Source: DAOPZJ01 sp964587625
GTDB lineage: Bacteria > Bacillota > Clostridia > Oscillospirales > JAKOTC01
NCBI GenBank assembly: GCA_964587625.1
Contig: CAZPLU010000029.1
Span: 1-31,734, forward strand
Direction of reading: 5' to 3'
DNA length: 31,734 bases
Of this stretch, positions 15,493 to 22,202 are shown piece by piece. A program made the translations under genes and the position numbers. Below the pieces are notes generated by a model. The model saw only the letters and a program-made list of their open reading frames with translations. It made no database searches and was not told the DNA's origin. How positions within the stretch are numbered: the first letter of the stretch is position 1; every line of letters begins with the position of its first letter.

Positions 15493-16680
15493 TTACGGTG
15501 TGGTATAGTTGACCGAGAAGGTCATGTAGCCCCTGTAAGCGCCCGCCGCTTCGAGTTGAGCCGGTCTGCATCTGACATTACTTCCGACGGTACCATTTCC
15601 CGTAAACGTGAATATGTCTTTACTGATCGTGAACGCCAGCGTCTTGTTGCCCGTGCCGTTCTTGTCCCGCATCACCATGGGGGTCGGAACGGTTGTATTT
15701 GTGACGGTGATGGACGCCCCGTCTTCGAGCAGCGCGCCTTCGACCGAAACCGGGAAAGCCACGGATTTCGGATCCATACTCTTATCAATGATTCCAAAAT
15801 CGACGCTCGCCGGGATGACGACGATGTAGGTCACATCGGCATTCGCCTTAACCTCCGTGCCGTTATCCGCCGCTTTCAGAAGGAGCTCCGTCGGATAGTT
15901 CGGCATCGCTTTAAACCGATTGATACGCGCTTGATTCATCAGCAAGGTCGAGTTATCGATATCATAGGTAACGCCGGCTTTGGGCTGGAAACCGACGAAA
16001 TCGGGGTCGGACAGCAGCGCGCCGACAAAATCGATGGTAACATTGCTCATTGTCAGCGAACCGTCTGTCTTGCCTGTCAAGGATATGCGCCCTTTGGAGA
16101 GGAAAACATTTTGGAGGATGTCATCGCTGGCATTGTTGCTGTAATAAATGCTGCCGGAAAAATCTTTGGTTGTGCCGCCCGGATTCGGCTCAACGGTCAA
16201 ATTCTTGATCGTCGAATTTGTGCCGAGTACCTCGATGACCTTATTCGCCCCGTTGGAATCGTCATAATAATGATTGATGTGCGGAATCAGCGTCATGCCG
16301 TCCAGCGTCACATTGTTTCCGCCGACGGTGATGAAGTTTTGCCAATGCCATGCTCCGCCGCCGACGGCGTCGATTGCCATGCTGCTGGTGATGACCGTGC
16401 CCGTGCCGCCCTTGATCGTCAGATTGTCAGCTGTGATTGGAAAAATGAAATCTTTTGAACCGTTAATCTCAATCCCGCCGTAAGTGTCGACGAGCGCGGG
16501 GGCCAGGTCGAACGTCGTGTGCGGCGCTAAAATCCACGTCTCATCGTCGGCTTGAGCCAAGATCGCGGCCGCGAGTTCGTCAGCCGTCGTAATGGTTTTC
16601 GTGTCCGCCGCGAACACCGTCGCGGGCAGCAGCGCGAACAGCATCACGAACGCCACGAGAATCGCCAATGTTTTTTTCAT
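15493..16680 (-). CDS. Secreted beta-helix protein with C-terminal WxL-like domain (copy 1)
   Basis: A 395-residue secreted protein. The signal peptide ends A-T-V-F-A-A-D and is nearly the same as that of the next gene upstream. Residues about 30-270 have the irregular I-x-G/N-N-x-T-I-K pattern of a right-handed parallel beta-helix (pectin-lyase-like): N-L-T-I-K-G-G, N-N-V-T-L-D-G-M-T, N-S-T-I-K-N-L-T-V. There are no lyase catalytic motifs I recognise. The last ~115 residues form the shared domain Y-I-V-V-I-P-A-S-V-D-F-G to G-Y-M-T-F-S-V-N-Y-T-T-P, with no anchor after it. The start is ATG 16680, with AAGGAG ten bases upstream; an upstream extension lacks a binding site. I infer a surface-displayed binding protein held by its C-terminal domain. 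Confidence 0.78.
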   Translation of the reverse strand: MKKTLAILVAFVMLFALLPATVFAADTKTITTADELAAAILAQADDETWILAPHTTFDLAPALVDTYGGIEINGSKDFIFPITADNLTIKGGTGTVITSSMAIDAVGGGAWHWQNFITVGGNNVTLDGMTLIPHINHYYDDSNGANKVIEVLGTNSTIKNLTVEPNPGGTTKDFSGSIYYSNNASDDILQNVFLSKGRISLTGKTDGSLTMSNVTIDFVGALLSDPDFVGFQPKAGVTYDIDNSTLLMNQARINRFKAMPNYPTELLLKAADNGTEVKANADVTYIVVIPASVDFGIIDKSMDPKSVAFPVSVEGALLEDGASITVTNTTVPTPMVMRDKNGTGNKTLAFTISKDIFTFTGNGTVGSNVRCRPAQLEAAGAYRGYMTFSVNYTTP

Positions 16681-16723
16681 CTTTTTGACACTCCTTGTTT
16701 GTTGATTCGATTTATTTTCGGTG

Positions 16724-16748
16724 AAACGGCGGCGAAAAACCGCCGTTT
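16724..16748 (-). terminator. Hairpin between the two beta-helix genes
   Basis: AAACGGCGG (16724-16732) pairs with CCGCCGTTT (16740-16748) over a 7-nt loop. The T run after it is short (TTTC), so partial termination or a processing/stability element is as likely as full termination. It would let the upstream gene be expressed above the downstream one. Confidence 0.35.
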
Positions 16749-16797
16749 TCCGAAAATTCAATTGTTTTTCGTCTTGTTCAGACGCGAACTTTCTGCT

Positions 16798-18081
16798 TTA
16801 CGGCGTGGTCGTCTCGACGTAAGTGACCGAGAAAGTCATAAAGCCCTTGTAAGAGCCGGGTGCCGTGAGATCGTCAGGATTGCATGATACCTCACCTGTT
16901 TTGGTGCCGTCGGCCGTAAAGACGAATCCGCCGTCCGGAGGGGTGAGCGTGTAGGGCAATTCCTCGCTGCCTGTGCCGTTATTATCTTTCATGACTGTGG
17001 GATTTGTAGTATTCGCCACCGTGATGTTTCCTTTGATAAACGCGTTTTCGACTTTAACGTCAAAGGTCTTCGTCTGAACCGGCATGTTTTTATAGATCGT
17101 CCCGAAATCGACGCTTGCCGGGATGATGACCGTATAAGTCGCATCAGCTTCCGCGGTCACTTCGGTGCCGCTTGTCATCCATGGAGTATTTACAACACCC
17201 CCGAGATCATAATTATATTCGGCAGCGAATCCACTCGTGGCGCTTGCGCTTGAATCGGCGTCTTGAACACGCAAAGGCCCGATTACCCCGCCAAACACAT
17301 AATAATTTTCATGGATGTCATAAGTTTTACCCACATTAGCAGTTGGGCTTAACTCAAACGCATAACGGGTATCTATGAACGTATTGTTTTTAAATGTTAA
17401 TTGACTGCCTTCCATTGCGGAACTATCAACCGCCAACGCTCTGTTAGCTCCGATAAAAGTGTTATTCGTAATTGTAACCGGGCCGGCCGGTGCAATCAGT
17501 GACAAAACGCTTGTCCGTCCGACTGGTACGGTTGGTACGGTTTCTACGCCGACGTTAAAGGTGTTTCCCGATATGACACTGTTGTTGCCGATCGCATTGA
17601 TTGCATTACGGAAAGGTACGTCCACAGTATTATTTAAAAAATGAAGTTCCCTTTTTCCGCTGCCATCGTTCATTACCAGGTTGCCTCCGTATGTCGCCGA
17701 ACCCGCGTTATCGAAAACGCAATTTTCGATATACAGAGTTCCCGCTCCGAACACAAACACGGATTGTCCGCCTTGGTTGATGTTGAATTTTACGTTTTCG
17801 ATTTTCAACGTCACAGAATCGTTGTTCACATTAAAATAATGGCCGTCCGCCTTGGAAAAGACCGTTCCGGCTACACCTTTAATGGTGATGTTTTTTGTGA
17901 TGGATAAAACGGTACCAAAGTCAAAAGTTCCGGCAGCGACTTCAATTACGGCACCATCGGCAGCGGTAGAAATGGCCGTTTGCAAAGTCGTAAAATCGGT
18001 TACGTCCGCCGCGAACACCGTCGCGGGCAGCAGCGCAAACACCATCATGAGCACCACAACGAGAGCAAGAATCTTTTTCAT
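16798..18081 (-). CDS. Secreted beta-helix protein with C-terminal WxL-like domain (copy 2)
   Basis: A 427-residue paralogue of the downstream gene. The signal peptide (1-25, ending A-T-V-F-A-A-D) is followed by a beta-helix of about 290 residues with repeats such as K-N-I-T-I-K-G-V, S-V-T-L-K-I-E-N-V, N-S-V-I-S-G-N-T-F and P-V-T-I-T-N-N-T-F. The C-terminal domain runs from Y-T-V-I-I-P-A-S-V-D-F-G to G-F-M-T-F-S-V-T-Y, ending T-T-T-P. The helix regions of the two copies have diverged far more than the signal and C-terminal domain, as expected when the helix carries the ligand-specific part. ATG 18081 is chosen: AAGGAG lies 11 bases upstream and the signal peptide begins there; a 52-codon extension has no such features. 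A TATAAT at 18243-18248 without a good -35 box may be its promoter. Confidence 0.78.
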   Translation of the reverse strand: MKKILALVVVLMMVFALLPATVFAADVTDFTTLQTAISTAADGAVIEVAAGTFDFGTVLSITKNITIKGVAGTVFSKADGHYFNVNNDSVTLKIENVKFNINQGGQSVFVFGAGTLYIENCVFDNAGSATYGGNLVMNDGSGKRELHFLNNTVDVPFRNAINAIGNNSVISGNTFNVGVETVPTVPVGRTSVLSLIAPAGPVTITNNTFIGANRALAVDSSAMEGSQLTFKNNTFIDTRYAFELSPTANVGKTYDIHENYYVFGGVIGPLRVQDADSSASATSGFAAEYNYDLGGVVNTPWMTSGTEVTAEADATYTVIIPASVDFGTIYKNMPVQTKTFDVKVENAFIKGNITVANTTNPTVMKDNNGTGSEELPYTLTPPDGGFVFTADGTKTGEVSCNPDDLTAPGSYKGFMTFSVTYVETTTP

Positions 18082-18312
18082 TTTTAATAACACTCCTTTT
18101 TCATAAAAACGATCTCCGGCGCAAGGCCCGCGCCGGTCGTGCCGGTTTCCGCGTTCGGCCTGATTTTCATGTTCGGCCCATATCCGTTTTTCGCGGAAAA
18201 AGCGGATACGCCCGTTAAAAACTGCCCTTCCGATCACCTCTCATTATAAAATCGTTCCCTTTTTGAATGTCTCCGTCCGGCGTCGGAACGCCGGAGCCAA
18301 GGGGGAATGCCA

Positions 18313-18358
18313 AGGGAAAAGCCGCCTTTCGGCGGAAAAACCTCGCCTTTCGGCGCGG
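18313..18358 (-). terminator. Tandem GAAA-loop terminators after the bitopic protein gene
   Basis: On the minus strand two small hairpins with GAAA tetraloops follow each other: CGCC-GAAA-GGCG then AGG-TTTTT, and CCGCC-GAAA-GGCGG (18322-18335) then CTTTTCCC. They lie 30-75 bp past the stop of the gene at 18389. The remainder of 18082-18388 holds the leader of the next gene, a GC hairpin near 18118-18134 and a possible -10 box. Confidence 0.5.
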
Positions 18359-18388
18359 CGCAAAACAGGGACTGCGCGGCAAGGCACT

Positions 18389-19234
18389 TTATTCGGCGAT
18401 CAACTCCAGATTGATGACCGCGCCGTTCAGTCGGGCCAGCGTCGCCTTGTCGTAGGGGTCGTAATGAAGCTGCGCGCCGTAGGTTCCCGGCTCGAGCGCG
18501 TGCGAGAGCGTGATCCGATACAGCGCCTTGCCCGGCTCGATCATCTTGGATTCGTACAGCGTCTCACCCGTGTCCGAAAGCACCAGCCGGATCACGAAAT
18601 AGCAGTTATTCTGCTCGGGGTTTTGTAAATTGACCGAGACGTCCGGCGTTCCGGCCTCAACCGTGATGCTCTTGAAACCCGGGATCCGAATGCCGTCGGC
18701 CGGGGCCTCGCTGGTCTGCGAGACCTTGACGCCCGTCCAGTCCTCGGCGCCCGACTCCAGTTCCACCGAGACCGTCGACGCGGCGGAGGTCCCCGCGGGC
18801 GTCGAATCGATTCGGCTCAGTTGCGAAATCGCAAACACGCCGACCGCGGCGAGTGAGGCGACGAAAATCAACGCCATCGCCCGCAGCGGCAGCGCGTTTT
18901 CCAATACCGCGACGAAGCAGTCCTCTTCCTGTTCCGACCCGACCGCGACGTAGCCCTTGATGCGAAACGCGAGGCGGCTGTTTGCGCCGCGCCGCGTCAG
19001 CAAAAAGGAGTTTTTTCCGAAAAGCAGCGTTCCGACGCGTCGGCCTGCGTTTTTCGGGGCGTATTCCGCCGCGACCTGATATCCGCCGTTCGGATACAGG
19101 TGTTTCATCTGGGTCTTGGTATAACAGGGCAGCGAAATCCCGGCGACGACGCAGGTGCCCCCGTAATTCTTTCGTTCCTGTGTCTGCCAGATCCGCTGTT
19201 CCGCGGTGTTGGCGTTGCGTTTCTCCGATTCCAT
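18389..19234 (-). CDS. Bitopic membrane protein with cytosolic head and beta ectodomain
   Basis: A 281-residue protein with no signal peptide. About 115 cytosolic residues (with a C-V-V-A-G-I-S-L-P-C-Y segment and several basic patches) precede one transmembrane helix (about 117-138: R-A-M-A-L-I-F-V-A-S-L-A-A-V-G-V). An ectodomain of about 140 residues follows: G-I-R-I-P-G-F, V-N-L-Q-N-P-E-Q-N-N-C-Y-F, S-K-M-I-E-P-G-K-A-L and L-N-G-A-V-I-N-L-E-L. I have a sense of having met this ectodomain wording in other clostridial surface proteins but cannot name a family. GGGAGG lies six bases before ATG. It precedes the two beta-helix genes and ends at its own terminators. A receptor, scaffold or regulator for the secreted partners is possible; the sequence shows only the topology. 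Confidence 0.78.
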   Translation of the reverse strand: MESEKRNANTAEQRIWQTQERKNYGGTCVVAGISLPCYTKTQMKHLYPNGGYQVAAEYAPKNAGRRVGTLLFGKNSFLLTRRGANSRLAFRIKGYVAVGSEQEEDCFVAVLENALPLRAMALIFVASLAAVGVFAISQLSRIDSTPAGTSAASTVSVELESGAEDWTGVKVSQTSEAPADGIRIPGFKSITVEAGTPDVSVNLQNPEQNNCYFVIRLVLSDTGETLYESKMIEPGKALYRITLSHALEPGTYGAQLHYDPYDKATLARLNGAVINLELIAE

Positions 19235-19275
19235 TGAAGACCTCCCGAATGATCAAACTTTTTAAGTCGGTTCTT

Positions 19276-19599
19276 TTATTTTCCGCCGAAGATTTTGTTG
19301 TAAGCATCCTTATCAACTGAACGCATAGCATTCTTGTATGCAATGAGATTTTTTGCTGCTTCAAGTTCCAACTCACCTATTGATTTTTTATTAAGTTGTT
19401 CTGAAATTATATGTTCTTCATACATTCTTGCTGACAAATCACGTTCCCATGGCTCATACATATGACTATAACCAGTAGACCCTTCCACATGATATTTTAA
19501 ATTCAATTTCTGATTTATTTTGTCCAACCATCCCTCAAGCGCATTCACAAGAAAACCAAAAACAAAAAGACCAATTACCATAAGTACGCCAACCCACAT
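19276..19599 (-). CDS. Small membrane protein of unknown function
   Basis: A 107-residue protein with one N-terminal transmembrane helix (residues 2-22, M-W-V-G-V-L-M-V-I-G-L-F) and a charged, mostly helical cytosolic or external part (Y-E-E-H-I-I-S-E-Q-L-N, E-L-E-L-E-A-A-K-N-L). I do not recognise a family. It is AT-richer than its neighbours, which suggests separate acquisition. A strong binding site (AAGGGAG, seven bases before ATG) supports translation. It ends 41 bp before the bitopic surface protein in the same direction, so it may be the first gene of that transcript. Confidence 0.65.
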   Translation of the reverse strand: MWVGVLMVIGLFVFGFLVNALEGWLDKINQKLNLKYHVEGSTGYSHMYEPWERDLSARMYEEHIISEQLNKKSIGELELEAAKNLIAYKNAMRSVDKDAYNKIFGGK

Positions 19600-19648
19600 A
19601 GTAATTCTCCCTTCGAATTTTAGTTTGGCGGGAATTTCCTCACCATCT

Positions 19649-19677
19649 ATGATAAGACGTTTTATTTATTTTTTCAG
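19649..19677 (-). promoter_or_regulatory. Possible promoter of the surface locus
   Basis: On the minus strand CTGAAA (19672-19677), 17 bp, TATCAT (19649-19654), giving a leader of about 45 nt to the small membrane protein. The match is moderate; the AT-rich context supports it weakly. Confidence 0.4.
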
Positions 19678-19729
19678 CACTTGTTTTAAAATTTTTCGAC
19701 GTTTCCGGGTCAAACGCCCCGTGTTCCGA

Positions 19730-19906
19730 TCAGTCGTCGTTGTCGCCCGACTGCGCCTTTCGCCGTTTCTTTTTGATCGTCTCCAAGCCGGCGGCGATCA
19801 GTTTTCGGATGACCTCGGAGCGGCGTCGGCGTTAAACCGATTCGCACGCCTCGTCAAAAACGGATTTTGTTTCCGCCGTCATTGTCAAAGTGATTTTTTT
19901 CGGCAT
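19730..19906 (-). pseudogene. Ribbon-helix-helix regulator interrupted by a stop codon
   Basis: From ATG 19906 (AAAGGCGG upstream) the frame reads M-P-K-K-I-T-L-T-M-T-A-E-T-K-S-V-F-D-E-A-C-E-S-V, then TAA, then in the same frame R-R-R-R-S-E-V-I-R-K-L-I-A-A-G-L-E-T-I-K-K-K and a basic/acidic end with TGA at 19730. This is the beta-strand, first helix and second helix of a short Arc/CopG-type DNA-binding protein with one nonsense codon at the turn between the helices. No frame change is needed, so a single mutation or sequencing error could be the whole cause. It lies downstream of the operator promoter at 20115-20144. Confidence 0.6.
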
Positions 19907-20068
19907 ATGATGTAATTCCGCCTTTCTCGGTTTTTTGATTTCGCTCCGTGTTTTCCGGTTTCAAATCCCAAATCGAACCGCCGATTTTGTCGATTGCCGA
20001 GATCGCTTTCGACTATTTCGGATCATGGTTTCTTTGGAAAATTAAGTTTAAATCACGCCGCCGCTTGC

Positions 20069-20077
20069 GGGGGGGGG
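20069..20077. repeat. Nine-G homopolymer tract
   Basis: Nine consecutive G on the plus strand, in the untranslated leader between the operator promoter and the interrupted RHH gene, next to a CCGC-TT-GCGG hairpin. Tracts of this length slip during replication. It may also mark a sequencing length error. Confidence 0.6.
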
Positions 20078-20114
20078 ACTTGTCAGGAAGTTCTGAACGT
20101 ATGCACCTAGTCAA

Positions 20115-20144
20115 ATTATAGTTCATACCCTATGAACCTGTCAA
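20115..20144 (-). promoter_or_regulatory. Consensus promoter with a palindromic operator in its spacer
   Basis: On the minus strand TTGACA (20139-20144), 18 bp, TATAAT (20115-20120). The spacer is filled by the palindrome GTTCATA-CCC-TATGAAC (20121-20137), 7-bp perfect arms. A repressor bound there would block RNA polymerase completely. The divergent RHH genes on either side are the obvious candidates. The promoter reads towards the interrupted RHH gene about 200 bp away. Confidence 0.7.
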
Positions 20145-20193
20145 CCCCTTTTCCGATAAATTTCCGAAATATTTCCTGACCACGGTTTCACGG

Positions 20194-20222
20194 TTGACAA
20201 AAACCGCCGTGTGCGTCATAAT
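20194..20222 (+). promoter_or_regulatory. Promoter of the intact RHH gene
   Basis: TTGACA (20194-20199), 17 bp, CATAAT (20217-20222), 24 bp before the start codon. A short inverted repeat CGGTT-N6-AACCG (20191-20206) overlaps the -35 box. Confidence 0.7.
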
Positions 20223-20246
20223 ATATCGTGGGAGGGGGTGTTCGGA

Positions 20247-20441
20247 ATGCCGACCGAAAAACCGCGATATACTGTAATTGTCGACGAACAGACACTCAAA
20301 GAAATCGATGACTTCCGCTTCGAAAATCGCTATCCGAGCCGCTCTGCCGCCACCCTGGAACTGATCCGCCTGGGTATGAAGGCGTTGAAGGAACAACAGG
20401 GGCAATTAAAAAAGCCGAAAACCGGTGAAGCCGACAAATAG
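20247..20441 (+). CDS. Small ribbon-helix-helix (Arc/CopG-type) DNA-binding protein
   Basis: A 64-residue protein: a beta strand R-Y-T-V-I-V (7-12), helix one E-Q-T-L-K-E-I-D-D-F, a turn N-R-Y-P-S-R-S, helix two A-A-T-L-E-L-I-R-L-G-M-K-A-L, and a Lys/Gln tail. This is the ribbon-helix-helix pattern; such proteins dimerise and place the strand in the major groove of palindromic operators. The ATG at 20247 follows a GGAGG run by 11 bases. It has its own promoter and a terminator right after the stop, so it is a single-gene unit. No toxin gene follows, which argues against a toxin-antitoxin pair. I infer that it controls the operator promoter 100 bp upstream, itself, or both. Confidence 0.8.
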   Translation: MPTEKPRYTVIVDEQTLKEIDDFRFENRYPSRSAATLELIRLGMKALKEQQGQLKKPKTGEADK

Positions 20442-20456
20442 TTTGTTTTGACGGCA

Positions 20457-20487
20457 AACCGCCGCTGCCATGCGGAACCGGTTTTTT
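20457..20487 (+). terminator. Terminator of the RHH gene
   Basis: AACCG-CCGC (20457-20465) pairs with GCGG and CGGTT (20472-20483) with a 3-nt bulge, loop of 6, then T6 (20482-20487), 15 bp past the stop. The following 20488-20717 shows no gene I can support. Confidence 0.6.
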
Positions 20488-20717
20488 GATGCCGCTTCCC
20501 TGCTTCTTGAGCATATACGAGCCGCTGTACCGAAATCGGTACATTGCGGCAATTTTCTCCGCTTATTTCGCTTGGTTGATCGCCGTCACATGACCTTTGA
20601 CAATACGCGGAGCAATATACGGCTTTTGCCGGCAACATGGCGTTTTCACCGTGCTTTCCGCAAGCCCGCGCGTTCACGGCTCACCCGAGGGAAAGCGCCG
20701 CAAACGCTGTGTTTTTC

Positions 20718-20746
20718 TTGACTGTCCGCCGTTTTTCATGTATAAA
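20718..20746 (+). promoter_or_regulatory. murI promoter
   Basis: TTGACT (20718-20723), 17 bp, TATAAA (20741-20746), about 58 bp before the murI start codon. Confidence 0.65.
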
Positions 20747-20804
20747 TAAAGCACGGCTCATTTTGCATAGCCGGCACTGTAGCGGGTGCGGAACGGAGTT
20801 TTAT

Positions 20805-21620
20805 ATGCGCGCGAACAACCCCATCGGAATTTTTGACTCGGGACTCGGCGGTCTGACGGTGCTGCGGGAAGTCACCCGCTTGCTTCCCGCCGAAGATATC
20901 GTCTATTTCGGCGACACCGCGCGCGTGCCCTACGGCTCCCGCCCCGACGACACGATCAACAAATACGCCGCGCAGGACGCCGCTTTTTTGATGACCAAGA
21001 ACATCAAGATCATGGTCGTCGCTTGCAACACGGTCAGTTCCGTCTCGGGAAAAACCCTTCAAAGCGCGGGCGTCCCGGTTTTCGACGTCGTGTCGGCGGG
21101 CGCGGCGGAAGCCGTCAAATTTGCCCGCCGAGGCGAGATCGCGGTACTCGGCACGCTGGCGACCATCCGAAGCCGCAGCCACCGCGACCGGATCACCGCC
21201 GCCGTTCCCGGCGCGGCGCTCATCGAACAGGCCTGTCCGCTGTTTGTGCCGCTGGTCGAAAACGGCCACATCGACCCCGCCGACCCGATCGCGAATGAAG
21301 CCGCAAAATTTTATCTCGAAAAAATCGCGCGGCGAAAGCCCGCGGCGGCGATACTCGCCTGTACGCACTATCCGCTCATCCGGCAAATCATTCAAAACCA
21401 CCTGCCCGGCGTCACGCTGATCGACCCGGCGATCGAAGTCGCCAAACGCATCGCCGCTTTTTTCGAGACGAAAAATTTAAAAAACGCCGGCGGCGGCACG
21501 ATCGAATTTTTTGTCTCCGACCGCCCCGAGGCCTTCGAACTCTTCGCAAAGACGACTTTGGGCCATATCCCGCGCGGCGCCCCGCCCGCCTGCACGCTGG
21601 TCGATATCGATCAATACTGA
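20805..21620 (+). CDS. murI: Glutamate racemase
   Basis: A 271-residue cofactor-independent racemase that makes D-glutamate for peptidoglycan. The start region I-G-I-F-D-S-G-L-G-G-L-T-V-L, A-C-N-T-V-S with catalytic Cys74, and A-C-T-H-Y-P-L with catalytic Cys186 are all in place; Y-F-G-D-T-A-R-V-P-Y-G-S (34-45) binds substrate. The length is normal. ATG 20805 is chosen because CGGAG lies seven bases upstream and the product begins at the family N-terminus; the open frame extends 56 codons further upstream through the promoter and is not coding. The following YwiB-argS genes are in the same direction after a 122-bp gap holding only a weak GC hairpin. Confidence 0.95.
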   Translation: MRANNPIGIFDSGLGGLTVLREVTRLLPAEDIVYFGDTARVPYGSRPDDTINKYAAQDAAFLMTKNIKIMVVACNTVSSVSGKTLQSAGVPVFDVVSAGAAEAVKFARRGEIAVLGTLATIRSRSHRDRITAAVPGAALIEQACPLFVPLVENGHIDPADPIANEAAKFYLEKIARRKPAAAILACTHYPLIRQIIQNHLPGVTLIDPAIEVAKRIAAFFETKNLKNAGGGTIEFFVSDRPEAFELFAKTTLGHIPRGAPPACTLVDIDQY

Positions 21621-21742
21621 TATTTCATCCATGCCGGGCCATCATAAAAAAGAGCGGTTCAAACTCAAATTTCCTTCGGACCGCGGGTCACAAATACACC
21701 TCTCGAATCATATACAGCATCTGTGAAAGGATGGTTCGCATT

Positions 21743-22159
21743 ATGAAAAAGCACCCCGTGAAGCTGCATATCACCGGCACCCAATTCACCGACCCCGACC
21801 AGACGGTCAGCGACTTTTTCGTCGAAGGACATCTGCGCAGCGAAGACGGAGAGATCTATTTGGAATACCCCGAACCCGCCGAACACGGCTTGGGTCAGAT
21901 CACGACCGTATTGCGTTACGACGGCAAACTGCTCAAACTCGAACGCGACGGCGAGAGCGGATTGCTGATCGAAAAAGGGCAAAGGCATATCTGCCAATAC
22001 CACACCCCGCTCGGGGACGTCTTTATCGGCGTCAACGGCGGCGACATCAGAGTCACCGACAGCCCCGACCGCTTGGATATGGAAATCGATTATGCCATCG
22101 ACATCAACACCACTCTCGCCAGCCGCAACACCATTAAAATCAAGGCGCAAAGATTATAG
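21743..22159 (+). CDS. YwiB-like DUF1934 beta-barrel protein
   Basis: A 138-residue protein matching the DUF1934 family (YwiB of Bacillus), a small calycin-like beta-barrel of unknown function usually found directly upstream of argS, as it is here (43 bp). Typical features are the early K-L-H-I-T-G-T-Q-F, the middle I-Y-L-E-Y-P-E, E-R-D-G-E-S-G-L-L-I-E and the late D-I-N-T-T-L-A-S-R-N-T-I-K-I. The start is ATG 21743; the earlier in-frame ATG at 21731 lies inside the AAGGATGG binding site. The constant neighbourhood with argS across Firmicutes suggests a translation-linked role, but nothing in the sequence says which. Confidence 0.85.
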   Translation: MKKHPVKLHITGTQFTDPDQTVSDFFVEGHLRSEDGEIYLEYPEPAEHGLGQITTVLRYDGKLLKLERDGESGLLIEKGQRHICQYHTPLGDVFIGVNGGDIRVTDSPDRLDMEIDYAIDINTTLASRNTIKIKAQRL

Positions 22160-22202
22160 GCGATCGATTCTGAATATAAACTTGAAGGATGTAATGCGTA
22201 TC

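Noticed and set aside
15247..16458. 403-codon plus-strand open frame opposite the beta-helix gene
   Set aside because: Antisense to a gene with signal peptide and conserved domain; Arg/Ile/Val-rich noise and no binding site.
20247..20441. Antitoxin of a type II toxin-antitoxin pair
   Set aside because: The RHH gene is followed by a terminator and no toxin-like gene is present on either side.
20488..20804. Open frame upstream of murI as a gene or MurI extension
   Set aside because: It crosses the murI promoter, has no binding site, and murI starts at its normal N-terminus at 20805.
22160..22202. T-box riboswitch before argS
   Set aside because: Only 43 bp separate it from the preceding gene and there is no specifier stem or T-box sequence; serS likewise follows parB by 3 bp.
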